Shown here in pieces: positions 17,098 through 26,800 of a DNA stretch of 64,000 nt; positions within the stretch are counted from its first letter, which is position 1, and each line of letters begins with the position of its first letter. Source of the DNA: Streptomyces sp. WM6378. Lineage in GTDB: Bacteria > Actinomycetota > Actinomycetes > Streptomycetales > Streptomycetaceae. The translations under genes were made by a program, and so were the position numbers. The notes beneath the pieces were generated by a model. That model worked only from the letters and a program-made list of their open reading frames with translations. It had not been told where the DNA came from and made no database searches. The stretch lies in contig NZ_LGDD01000120.1 in NCBI RefSeq assembly GCF_001279695.1, positions 62,001 to 126,000 of the forward strand. Direction: 5' to 3'.

Positions 17098-18077
17098 GGC
17101 GTCGCCTCCTGGGCCGGCGCCATGCCGTTCTCGATGGCGCGGCGGGCCGCGGGCGGCAGCTGGTCGAGCATGGCCATCACCCTCAGTTTGCGGCGCAGCA
17201 CCGCCTGCCGGGCGGGCAGACCCGGCGACGGTTCCAGTTGCGCGGGGATGCGACGCGGCGAACTGTCCGCTTCCCGGGGCGAGTTGAGCTGTTCCATGGC
17301 GAGCGTCGCCGCGTCCTTCTCCTCGGACATGCCGATGGGGCCCTCGCGGCGCCCGCTGAGGAACTGGGCGACGACGGGCTCTTCACTGGTCAGGAGCACC
17401 TCGCGCGGGCCGAAGGTGACGAGGTTGCGACGGAAGAGCATGCCCATGTTGTCGGGCACGGTCGAGGCGATGTCGAGGTTGTGGGTGACGATCAGCATCG
17501 TCGCGTCGATCTGCGCGTTCAGGTCGATCAGGAGTTGCGAGATGAAGGCGGTACGGACCGGGTCGAGCCCCGAGTCCGGCTCGTCGCACAGGATGATCTG
17601 GGGGTCGAGCACCAGGGCGCGGGCGAGCCCGGCGCGTTTGCGCATCCCGCCGGAGATCTCCCCGGGCAGCTTCCCCTCGGCGCCGAGCAGGCCGACCATG
17701 TCCACCCGCTCCATGACGATGCGGCGGATCTCGGACTCCTTCTTGCGGGTGTGCTCGCGCAGTGGAAAGGCGATGTTGTCAAAAAGGGACATCGAGCCGA
17801 AAAGCGCACCGTCCTGGAACATCAGGCCGAAGAGTTTCCGGGTCTCGTAGATGTCCCGCTCGGGGCTGCTCACCATGTCGACGCCATTGATGAGGACCCG
17901 GCCGCGCTCCGGTTTGAGCAGGCCGATGAGCGACTTGAGGAAGACCGTCTTTCCGGTGCCGGAGGGCCCCAGCATGACGCTGACTTCCCCTGCGGGCAGG
18001 GTGAGGGTGACGTCCTGCCAGATGTTCTGCTTGCCGAAGGACTTGGTCAAGCCTTCGACCACGACTTCAATTCCCAT
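17094..18077 (-). CDS. mceG: ABC-transporter ATPase MceG (Mkl-like), first gene of the mce operon
   Basis: Cytoplasmic ATPase of 327 residues that powers the Mce lipid importer. Walker A is GPSGTGKT, signature ISGGMRKRAGLARAL, Walker B QIILCDEPDSGLDP, and the H-loop VTHNL. The C-terminal extension of about 80 residues (from RREGPIG onward) is typical of MceG and differs from plain MlaF. The ATG at 18077 is preferred because GGAGG precedes it by 4 bases and the family starts MGIEV-like here. Unlike mycobacteria, where mceG is unlinked, here it heads the operon. Confidence 0.9.
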   Translation of the reverse strand: MGIEVVVEGLTKSFGKQNIWQDVTLTLPAGEVSVMLGPSGTGKTVFLKSLIGLLKPERGRVLINGVDMVSSPERDIYETRKLFGLMFQDGALFGSMSLFDNIAFPLREHTRKKESEIRRIVMERVDMVGLLGAEGKLPGEISGGMRKRAGLARALVLDPQIILCDEPDSGLDPVRTAFISQLLIDLNAQIDATMLIVTHNLDIASTVPDNMGMLFRRNLVTFGPREVLLTSEEPVVAQFLSGRREGPIGMSEEKDAATLAMEQLNSPREADSSPRRIPAQLEPSPGLPARQAVLRRKLRVMAMLDQLPPAARRAIENGMAPAQEATP

Positions 18078-18192
18078 CCCACCTCCAGCAGGCACATACG
18101 GAGTGACGCGAGGGCACCGAGGGGCGCACGGTAAGTTGCGCAGCGGCGCCGAAACAAGATCTCGGACGGCCACATCAGTGAAATCCCTTTTC

Positions 18193-18211
18193 CTTGTCAC
18201 TCGTTGACAAG
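18193..18211. promoter_or_regulatory. Inverted repeat upstream of the mce operon
   Basis: Arms CTTGTCA and TGACAAG are perfect and separated by 5 bases, 116 bases upstream of the mceG start. The core TTGTCA recurs at 18534-18547 (GACAACTTGTC, itself a near-palindrome) and 18569-18579, so the same regulator could bind three sites in this region. Confidence 0.45.
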
Positions 18212-18742
18212 TTTCCAAGTCGGCCTGGCGGACGACTGCGCAGCAATTGAGCAGTTGTGGGCAGCCGCGAAAGGACGGGGGCGCCGCGGCCGAGGGGAGC
18301 TTGACCGTGGCGCCCCCGCCCCGGGCAGCGAGCCCGGGCCCGGAATCAGGGACGGGCCTGGGGCTTCGCCCGTGCGGCTCCCGGCCTTCGGGGGCGTGGC
18401 CGGGAGCGTGGACGCCGGCGGACCGGATGCCGGGTGAGCGGACCGGACCAACCGCACACCGGACGCTACGGCCGGGTAACCTCGCTCTGCAATACCGGTT
18501 CCGGAAGTTTCCGTGACGCGGGTCACGGCCGTCGACAACTTGTCATCGCGGCAGTGCTTTCACTCCGGAACTTGTCATCCGGTGAGGAGTTTCACCTGTA
18601 ACCGGTCGGCCGGTCAATCCTTATGGGGAGAGAACCGGGAGCTTCGGCACGAATGACCTGACGCGCAGGACGGTATTGCGCACCAATCAACAAGAAAAAC
18701 CGGCCGGTTGCTCATCCAGGGCACAAGGAAGGGCCTCGCTCG

Positions 18743-18769
18743 GCACAATCTTCAACGACAGGATTGTGC
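18743..18769. promoter_or_regulatory. Perfect 8-bp inverted repeat before the secreted-protein cluster
   Basis: GCACAATC at 18743-18750 and GATTGTGC at 18762-18769 flank an 11-base loop, ending about 90 bases before the GTG at 18861. It could be an operator or a stem-loop in the 5' leader. Confidence 0.45.
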
Positions 18770-18836
18770 GCCGATGTTTCTCGCAAGTAACGTCCGCCTG
18801 GTCACGGATCGTACGTGGCCGAATCCGTACCCGTAG

Positions 18837-19493
<657 letters not shown>

Positions 19494-19519
19494 CGCCGCA
19501 TGACGCATCGCGTACGCCC

Positions 19520-19560
19520 GGGACCGTCCGGTCGGCGCCCTTGGCCGGCCAGGCGGTCCC
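19520..19560 (+). terminator. Possible stem-loop after the first secreted protein gene
   Basis: GGGACCG (19520-19526) and CGGTCCC (19554-19560) can pair, enclosing a smaller self-complementary TTGGCCGGCCA. It lies 27 bases after the stop. No U-tract follows, which is common in Streptomyces; the long loop makes the call weak. Confidence 0.35.
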
Positions 19561-19623
19561 CCAGCCGCGGCGCAGGCGCCGCCGGCCGTTTCGAGGAGCT
19601 GAGCGAGTGGAGCTGAACGCGAC

Positions 19624-21150
19624 GTGACAGGGACCCTGGGCTCGGCCGGCCGCCGGCGGAGCATGCGCGGGCGGGGTGCGGTCGCGGCGGCCACCGTGGT
19701 CCTGGCCGGGATCGTGCCAGGCGCGGACGTGGCCCTCGGCGACCAGCAGGTCAGCACCGAACTCGCCTACAGCTGCGCCTTCCCCGGCGGGGCGCGGCCG
19801 GTGAAGGTCGGGGTCGGCGCCAGGTTCCCCGACCGGGCGGCGGCGGGCGCGCCCATCCAGCCCGCCGAGGTCACGACGTCGCTGACCTTGCCCGATGCCG
19901 CGGTCACCGAGCTCACGAAGATCCATGCGGCCAAGACCGGCGCCACCACCCGCCTCACGACCGAGGTGGCCCAGAACGGCGCCGCGGCCGGGGCCCTGTG
20001 GCAGGGGGCCGCGCCCTCCGTGCCGCTCGCCGCGACGGGCGGCGTCACGCTCAAGGCGACCGGCGAGGTCCCCACCGTCACCGCGAACAGCCCCGGCGAC
20101 CTCACCGTGACGGCGGCGGGCCTCACCATCGACTTCAGCCCGGTCACCGCCGAGGGCGCCGCGACCGAACCCGCCACCCTCTCGGTGTCCTGCACGCTCA
20201 CCCCTGGCGGATCGGCGCTGCTCGCCAAAGTGCCGGTGATCGCGGCCAGTTCCTCGCCCACCCCGACCCCCAGCACCTCGGCGACGGACCCGGCGACCGG
20301 CGGGCCGCGACAGCCCTCGCCCGGCGCCCCGAAGGTGGTCCCCCCGAAGGCCCAGGGCGCCCCGCCCGCCGCCGCCCCCGAGTGTCGCGGCGACACCACC
20401 CAGCCGCTCGCGCTCTCGGCGTACGTCACCGGGTACTCGAACGTCACCAAGCTGGGCGGCGCCTCGCTGATCCCCGTCTACTGCGCCAAGATCGTCCAGG
20501 GGCCCAGTCAGCTCAAGCGGATCGAGGTCAGACCGGGCGTCTTCGAACTCCACCTGTTCCAGAGCTCGGTCGGCCGACTCGACTACCAGGGCCGCGCCCA
20601 GACCCCGCCCGCCCCCGCGACGTTCCTGACCTTCGGGTTCATGCCGACCACGGCCACGATGACGCTGGAGGAGACCGGGCCCATGGCCATCGACTCGGAC
20701 CTCAACAACACCGCGGGGCACGGCGAGACGTACATCAGGATCCCGCTGGTGCTGCGCATCTCCGACGTCAAGGTCAACGGGACTCCCCTCGATGTGGGAC
20801 CCAACTGCCGTACCACCGGCTCCGTCTACTCCGACGATCCCGACCCGGCGAGGAACACCAAGGACCACCTGGTCCTGCTCGGGAAGCTCAAGAAAGGCAC
20901 GGACACCGTCTGGCGGGGCTACTCGCTCTCCCGGGGCGGACCGCTCGACGGCTCCGTGACCATTCCGCCGTTCACCGGCTGCGGGGTGGGCGAGGACCTC
21001 AGCCCGCTGTTCACCACATCCGTGTCCGGACCCGCCAACACCGTCAAGCAGAACCAGGGGGCGCCGTGCGCGTCCGGCATCCCGGACGACCCCGCGAAGC
21101 TCTGCACCCCCGACAAGCAGCCGACGAACGTACCGCCGCCCCTGCGTTGA
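19624..21150 (+). CDS. Secreted protein, DUF6801-like N-terminal domain, unknown function
   Basis: Product of 508 residues with a basic start, hydrophobic segment (GAVAAATVVLAGIVPGADVAL) and predicted export. Residues about 45-200 (YSCAFPGGARPVKVGV and following) resemble the DUF6801 class of actinobacterial exported domains as I recall it. A Pro/Ser/Thr linker (about 205-255) leads to a second domain with several Cys and NNTAGHGETYIRIPLVL. The GTG at 19624 is the longest reasonable start; ATG at 19663 would still leave a signal peptide. Function unknown; it lies between two other exported-protein genes. Confidence 0.75.
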   Translation: MTGTLGSAGRRRSMRGRGAVAAATVVLAGIVPGADVALGDQQVSTELAYSCAFPGGARPVKVGVGARFPDRAAAGAPIQPAEVTTSLTLPDAAVTELTKIHAAKTGATTRLTTEVAQNGAAAGALWQGAAPSVPLAATGGVTLKATGEVPTVTANSPGDLTVTAAGLTIDFSPVTAEGAATEPATLSVSCTLTPGGSALLAKVPVIAASSSPTPTPSTSATDPATGGPRQPSPGAPKVVPPKAQGAPPAAAPECRGDTTQPLALSAYVTGYSNVTKLGGASLIPVYCAKIVQGPSQLKRIEVRPGVFELHLFQSSVGRLDYQGRAQTPPAPATFLTFGFMPTTATMTLEETGPMAIDSDLNNTAGHGETYIRIPLVLRISDVKVNGTPLDVGPNCRTTGSVYSDDPDPARNTKDHLVLLGKLKKGTDTVWRGYSLSRGGPLDGSVTIPPFTGCGVGEDLSPLFTTSVSGPANTVKQNQGAPCASGIPDDPAKLCTPDKQPTNVPPPLR

Positions 21151-21261
21151 CCACCACGCCATGCAGATCCGGCCAACTCCCGCAGAGCACAAGGACGTTG
21201 CCGCACCCGCCCATATCCGTACAGGACGTCGCGAGTCGAGACGTCAAGAGGGGACGACCTC

Positions 21262-22209
21262 ATGAGACCCGTATCCACCCGTCTGCGCGCGGGGCTGCTT
21301 GCCACGTGCACGGCCCTGACCGTGCTGGTGACCGTGGGACCGGCCTCCGCCGATTCCGCCCCGGTCACCCAACTCGGGGGCACCTGGGCGCCGTTCACCC
21401 GTTGCCCGGTGGACGACCCGGCGATGCTGGCCGCCGACGGGCGCGCCGAGATCGTGCAGTGCGTCGCCTCCCACGCGGCGAGCGGCTCCATCAAGCTGGG
21501 GAGCACCGAGGTCGTCACCGGGGCCAGTGATCTGCAGGTCGGTGTGGTGCAGCACACCGGCGGCGCACCCACCCTGGTCGCACCGGCGGGCGGCGCGCTG
21601 ATCGCCGACTCCGCGGACATCCCGGGTGGCCTGCTCGGCCTGATGTGTCCGAGCGACATCCCCGTCATCGGCGACATCTGCCGGCAGATCACCAACAGCG
21701 CCCTCAACCGGGTCACCGCGACCGTCGAATCGGCCGGTGTGCCCACCGACTTCAACCTCACGGCGGGCGCCACCGCCGGGCAGCCGATCATTTCGCTCCC
21801 GGTCCGCATCCACCTCCAGAACCCGTTCCTCGGCGACTCCTGCTACATCGGCTCCGCCGCCCACCCCATCGTGCTGCGCCCGCAGAACGTCACCGCTCCG
21901 GCCCTCGCCATCAAGCGCTTCGACGGCAACGGCACACCCAACAACGCGGGCGTCATGAACCGGCTCAGCCTCACAGGCGCCAGCCAGACGGACACCACGT
22001 TCGCGGTGCCGGGTGCAAGCGGTTGCGGACTCGCCGGGCTGCTCGACTGGGCGGTGAACCTCAAGACGGGGCTGCCCTCGGCGGCCGGCCACAACAGCGT
22101 CGTACTGGACAGCGCCTCGACCCATCTCGCCGGTCTGAACGCCCCCGGCACGGTCGTTCCGAACAACGGCAAACTGCTCTCCCAGTACTGGCATTCAGCG
22201 GTTCAGTAG
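21262..22209 (+). CDS. Secreted protein of unknown function
   Basis: Product of 315 residues with a typical Sec signal peptide (AGLLATCTALTVLVTVGPAS, cleavage near ASA-DSA). The mature protein has Cys pairs (TRCPVDD and IVQCVAS; MCPSD and DICRQ; GDSCYIG and SGCGLAG) and glycine-rich beta segments such as PLVRIHLQNPFLG-like strands. I cannot place it in a named family. GAGGGGACGACCTC precedes the ATG. It closes the three-gene exported cluster beside the mce operon. Confidence 0.78.
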   Translation: MRPVSTRLRAGLLATCTALTVLVTVGPASADSAPVTQLGGTWAPFTRCPVDDPAMLAADGRAEIVQCVASHAASGSIKLGSTEVVTGASDLQVGVVQHTGGAPTLVAPAGGALIADSADIPGGLLGLMCPSDIPVIGDICRQITNSALNRVTATVESAGVPTDFNLTAGATAGQPIISLPVRIHLQNPFLGDSCYIGSAAHPIVLRPQNVTAPALAIKRFDGNGTPNNAGVMNRLSLTGASQTDTTFAVPGASGCGLAGLLDWAVNLKTGLPSAAGHNSVVLDSASTHLAGLNAPGTVVPNNGKLLSQYWHSAVQ

Positions 22210-22377
22210 CCTTCGCCGCCCCCTGCCACCGGCGGCCCGTGCGTGCTCCGGCCGGGCCGCCCCGGAATCGGCCGACAACCGATGCACCCTGAATCGATCG
22301 CTGCCCCAAGTGTTGTCCATCACAAGGGAGTTGTTCTAGGTTCAGCAGTCCGCGAAAGGTACGCACCTGACGGTCGG

Positions 22378-22394
22378 TGGGAGCGCTTTCTCCA
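22378..22394. promoter_or_regulatory. LacI-type (CebR-like) box upstream of the PucR-type regulator gene
   Basis: TGGGAGCGCTTTCTCCA is an imperfect dyad 44 bases before the start at 22438. It resembles the CebR operator TGGGAGCGCTCCCA of Streptomyces (11 of the first 14 bases agree). No sugar genes are adjacent, so it may instead be a degenerate member of the widespread GAGAGCGCTCTC motif of this window. Confidence 0.35.
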
Positions 22395-22437
22395 TCGGCT
22401 CTCCCCCCACCGGGCGCCGTAGTGCAAGGGGAGTGAG

Positions 22438-23646
22438 ATGCCCGCAGCCGCGCAATCACCGGACACCCATGAGCCGTTGGGACCGCTCCCACAGGAGTTC
22501 GCCGCGATCATGCGGCCCGAACTGCCGGGCCTGCTCAAGGAGATCGGCGCCGAGATCACCCGCGCCTACCCCGAGTACGCCCGGCTGCTCGACGGGCCCT
22601 ACGGCGAGGCGATCCGGGTCGGCGTGGAGCAGAACCTCGCCGTCTTCGTCGACCAGGTGGCGTCCCCGAGCGCGCCCTCCACGCTGCGCGACGAGATGTG
22701 CCGCCGCTTCGGCCGGTTCGAGGCGTACGAGGGCCGGAGCCTGGACACCCTCCAGGGCGCCTACCGGCTCGGCGCCCGGGTGGCGCTGCGCCGGGCCAAG
22801 AAGATCGGCCGGCGCTACAACCTCTCGCCCGCCGTCATGCTCAGTTTCGCGGACGCCCTCTTCACCTACGTCGAGGAGCTGGAAGCGCTCTCACGAGAGG
22901 GCTATCTGGAGGTCACCTCGTTCTCCGGAGAGCGCTCGGACGCGCTGCGAAGACGGCTGCTGCACCTGATCCTGGCCGGGTCCCCGGTACCGCGCGCGGC
23001 GGTCGCGGAGCTCGCCGACCGGGCCCACTGGCCGCTGCCCGAGCGGGTCACGCTGGTCGCGCTCCGGTCCGGGGCGGGGCTCACGCGGGCGGCGTTGGAC
23101 AACGATGTCCTGATCGATCCGGGCGAGCCGGCGCCGCACCTCCTCGTGCCGGGTCCGGTCGACGAAGTACGAAGACGGATGCTGGACGCGGCGCTGCACG
23201 GGTCCTGGGCGGCGGTCGGCCTGGAGGTCCCCTTCGGCGATGCGTCCGATTCTCTGCGCTGGGCCCGTCGGGTCCTCGAACTCGCCGCATCGGGGGTCAT
23301 CGACAGCGGCACCGGCACGCTGTACTGCGAGGACCACCTCGTCACGCTGTGGCTGCGCTCGGACCCGGCGCTCCTCGAACACCTCGGCCGCCGGGAGCTC
23401 GCGCCGCTCGACGCGCTGACGCCCGGGCGGCGCGACCGGCTCATCGAAACCCTGCGGACCTGGCTCGCAACCCGTGGCACGGCCGCCCAGATGGGCGAAC
23501 TGCTTGACGTGCACCCGCAAACCGTGCGCTATCGGATGCGCACCCTGGAGTCCATTTTCGGCGAGCGACTCACCGACCCCGAACACCGGTTCGCCACCGA
23601 ACTAGTGCTACGCGCGAGGGATCTCGGCCACCGCGATCGGCCCTGA
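22438..23646 (+). CDS. PucR/CdaR-type transcriptional regulator
   Basis: Cytoplasmic regulator of 402 residues. The N-terminal half (LPQEFAAIMRPELPGLL to EELEALSREGYLEV) is the RsbT/PucR-associated helical domain; a GGDEF-like central region follows; the C-terminus is the PucR helix-turn-helix with TWLATRGTAAQMGELLDVHP then TVRYRMRTLESIFGE. AAGGGGAGTGAG directly precedes the ATG. It lies between the exported-protein cluster and the pls gene, so it could control either; the orientation places it upstream of pls in the same direction with a 165-bp gap. Confidence 0.88.
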   Translation: MPAAAQSPDTHEPLGPLPQEFAAIMRPELPGLLKEIGAEITRAYPEYARLLDGPYGEAIRVGVEQNLAVFVDQVASPSAPSTLRDEMCRRFGRFEAYEGRSLDTLQGAYRLGARVALRRAKKIGRRYNLSPAVMLSFADALFTYVEELEALSREGYLEVTSFSGERSDALRRRLLHLILAGSPVPRAAVAELADRAHWPLPERVTLVALRSGAGLTRAALDNDVLIDPGEPAPHLLVPGPVDEVRRRMLDAALHGSWAAVGLEVPFGDASDSLRWARRVLELAASGVIDSGTGTLYCEDHLVTLWLRSDPALLEHLGRRELAPLDALTPGRRDRLIETLRTWLATRGTAAQMGELLDVHPQTVRYRMRTLESIFGERLTDPEHRFATELVLRARDLGHRDRP

Positions 23647-23811
23647 ACTTGCCCCGGTCGGCGCCATAATCATCCGATTCACTTCGAAAACAACGGATAA
23701 ATATCGTCAAGTCCCAAGGCCGGAGCGAACCCGCCGCTGGATATGCCCGTCTGAGTGGGCGGATGTCCGAAGGATGTCCGTACCACCCGCACTACGCCAG
23801 AGGCATACCGT

Positions 23812-26800
23812 ATGTCTTCGCACCTGCCGGCTGTCTTCCGCGGAGCCGCCGCCCCGCACCCCCGCACCCTGCTCGACGTACTGGACGCGACGGCGGCCGC
23901 CCACCCGGGCGCACCCGCACTCGACGCGGGCGGCGAGAGGCTCACCTACCAAGACCTGTGCGACCGGATCACCGAACGCGCCGTGCGGCTGACCCGCCAC
24001 GGCATCGGCCCCGGCGACCGGGTCGGCGTCCGGATCCCGTCCGGCACCTGCGACCTTTACCTCGCCATCCTGGCGGTCCTGCTGTGCGGCGCGGCGTATG
24101 TGCCGGTCGACGCGGACGATCCCGAGGAGCGCGCGGCGACCGTCTTCCGCGAGGCGGGGGTGTGCGCCGTGATCGAGGCGGAGGAACGCATACTGCCGGG
24201 GCCCGTGGCGCCGCTGGCCGAGCGCTGGCGACCCGCGTCGCCCGACGACGACGCCTGGATCATCTTCACGTCCGGTTCGACGGGGCTGCCCAAGGGCGTG
24301 GCGGTCACCCACCGCTCGGCGGCGGCGTTCGTCGACGCCGAGGCCCAACTCTTCCTCACCGAACGGCCGTTGGGCCCGGGCGACCGGGTGCTCGCCGGGC
24401 TCTCGGTCGCCTTCGACGCCTCCTGCGAGGAGATGTGGCTGGCCTGGCGGCACGGCGGCTGCCTGGTCCCGGCGCCCCGCTCGCTGGTGCGGGCGGGCCA
24501 CGAGCTCGGGCCCTGGCTGATCGAGCGCGGCATCACGGTGGTCTCCACGGTGCCCACGCTCGCGGCCCTCTGGCCGGACGAGGCACTCGACGAGGTCCGG
24601 CTCCTGATCGTCGGCGGCGAGGCCTGCCCGGGCGCCCTCGCCGACCGGTTCGCGGTCAAGGGCCGCGAGATGTGGAACACCTACGGCCCCACCGAGACGA
24701 CGGTGGTGGCGACCGCCGCACGCATGCTGCCCGGCGATCCCGTACGCATCGGACTCCCCCTGGCCGGTTGGGAGTTGGCGGTCCTGGACGCGGGCGGCGA
24801 CCCCGTTCCGTACGGAGGCGAGGGCGAGCTGGTGATCGCGGGCGCGGGCACGGCCCGCTACCTCGACGCCGCCAAGGACGCCGAACGGTTCACCCCGCTT
24901 CCCCTCCTCGACACCCGGCGCGCCTATCGCACCGGCGATCTCGTACGGGCCGACGCGGCCGGGCTCGTCCATCTCGGGCGGGCCGACGACCAGGTCAAGG
25001 TGGGCGGGCGGCGCATCGAACTCGGCGAGATCGACGCCATGTTGAGGGCGCTGCCGGGCGTGCGCGCGGCGGCCGCAGCGGTGCGCGGCACCCCGGCCGG
25101 CGGCCAGATCCTGGTCGGCTACGTGGTGCCCGAGCAGGGCGGCTTCCGCGCCGACCAGGCCCGCGACTTCCTCGCCGAGCGCCTGCCCGCCGCCCTGGTG
25201 CCGCTGCTCGTCGAGGTCACCGAACTGCCGACGCGCACCTCGGGCAAGGTGGACCGGGACGCCCTGCCCTGGCCGCTGCCCTCCCCGCGCGGCCCCGTCG
25301 GCGACGCCGCTCAGGACGGCTCCACCGCCTGCCGCCTCGCCGGGGCGTGGGAGCGGATGCTGGGCGTGCGCCCCGAGGCGGACAGCGACTTCTTCGCGCT
25401 CGGTGGCTCCAGCCTGAGCGCGGCGCGCCTGGCCTCCGAACTGCGCGAGCACTACCCCGGGGTGTCCGTCGCCGACCTCTACCGCCGTCCCGTGCTGCGC
25501 GACATGGCTCAGCACCTCGAATCCCTCGAAGGCCCGGCCGCCGAAGCCCGGCCCGTCGAGCCGGTGCCGCGCGGCGCGGGAGCGGTCCAACTCCTGGTCA
25601 CCACAGGCCTGTTCGGGGTCGCCGGGCTGCGGGGGCTCGTCGGTCTGGCCATGGCCGACAACATCCTGGGGTGGCTGGCGCCACAGGCCTGGGCGCCGCA
25701 CACCTCGTGGTGGTTCGTCATCATCGGCATGCTGGTCCTGATGAGCGCGCCCGCGCGCCTCGCGATCGGCGGCGGGGCGGCGCGGCTCCTGACCCGGGGC
25801 GTGGTGCCGGGCGCGTATCCGCGCGGCGGCCGCGTCCATCTGCGGCTGTGGACGGCCGAGCGCATCGTGGCCGCGTTCGGCGTCGCCTCCCTGCTCGGCA
25901 CGCCGTGGGCCCGGCTGTACGCGCGCTCGCTCGGCTGCCGGGTCGGGCGCGGCGTCGCCCTGCACGCCATGCCCCCGGTGACCGGTCTCGCGACGATCGG
26001 CCGGGATGCGAGCGTGGAGCCGGAGGCCGACATCAGCGGCTGGTGGCTGGACGGCGCGACCCTGCACATCGGCGCGGTCCGCATCGGCGACGGCGCCCGG
26101 GTCGGCCACCGCAGCACCCTGATGCCCGGCGCGGTCCTCGGCGCGGACGCCGAACTGGAGCCGGGCGCCTGCCTGGACGCCCACGTCCCGCCCGGCCGTC
26201 GCTGGCTCGGCTCACCGGCGCGGCAGGCCGAATCGTACGAGCGCGTCGCCGGCACCGGCTGGCCCGCGCCGCGCCCCGAGCGCTCGCGCCGCTGGGCCGC
26301 CGCGTACGCGCTCTCGCTCATCGGCCTGCCGCTCCTTACGGTGCTGTCCACGGCGCCCGCGATGGTCGGCGTGTACTACCTGGTGCGGTCCTGCGACACG
26401 CTCTCGGCGGTCGCCGTACGCCTGCTGCTCGCCGCGCCGCCCATCGCGGTGGTCACCACCCTGTGCTCGATGCTGACGCTCGCCGCCCTGGTCCGGATCC
26501 TCGGGCGGGGCCTGAAGCCCGGCTTCCATCCGGTGTGCGGCGGTGTCGCCTGGCGCGCCTGGCTGGTGACCCGGCTGCTCAGCGGCGCCCGCGGCAGCTT
26601 CTTCCCGCTGTACGCGAGCCTCGCGACCCCGGTGTGGCTGCGGCTGCTCGGGGCCAAGGTGGGGCGGCGGGCCGAGATCTCGACGGTGCTTCCGCTGCCC
26701 TCGCTCCTGACCGTCGAGGACGGCGCGTTCCTCGCCGACGACACCCTGGTCGCGCCGTACGAAATCCGTGGCGGCTGGCTGCGGTTGGGGAGGGCGAGCG

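Noticed and set aside
15601..17850. A 749-codon open frame antisense to the yrbE and mceG genes
   Set aside because: It is Gly/Glu/Asp/Arg-rich low complexity typical of the complementary frame of high-GC genes, lacks a ribosome site, and lies across three clearly coding genes.
23707..26184. A long minus-strand open frame antisense to pls
   Set aside because: Composition is that of a shadow frame (Arg/Gly/Ala/Pro/Asp) and the plus strand encodes unmistakable adenylation and carrier motifs.
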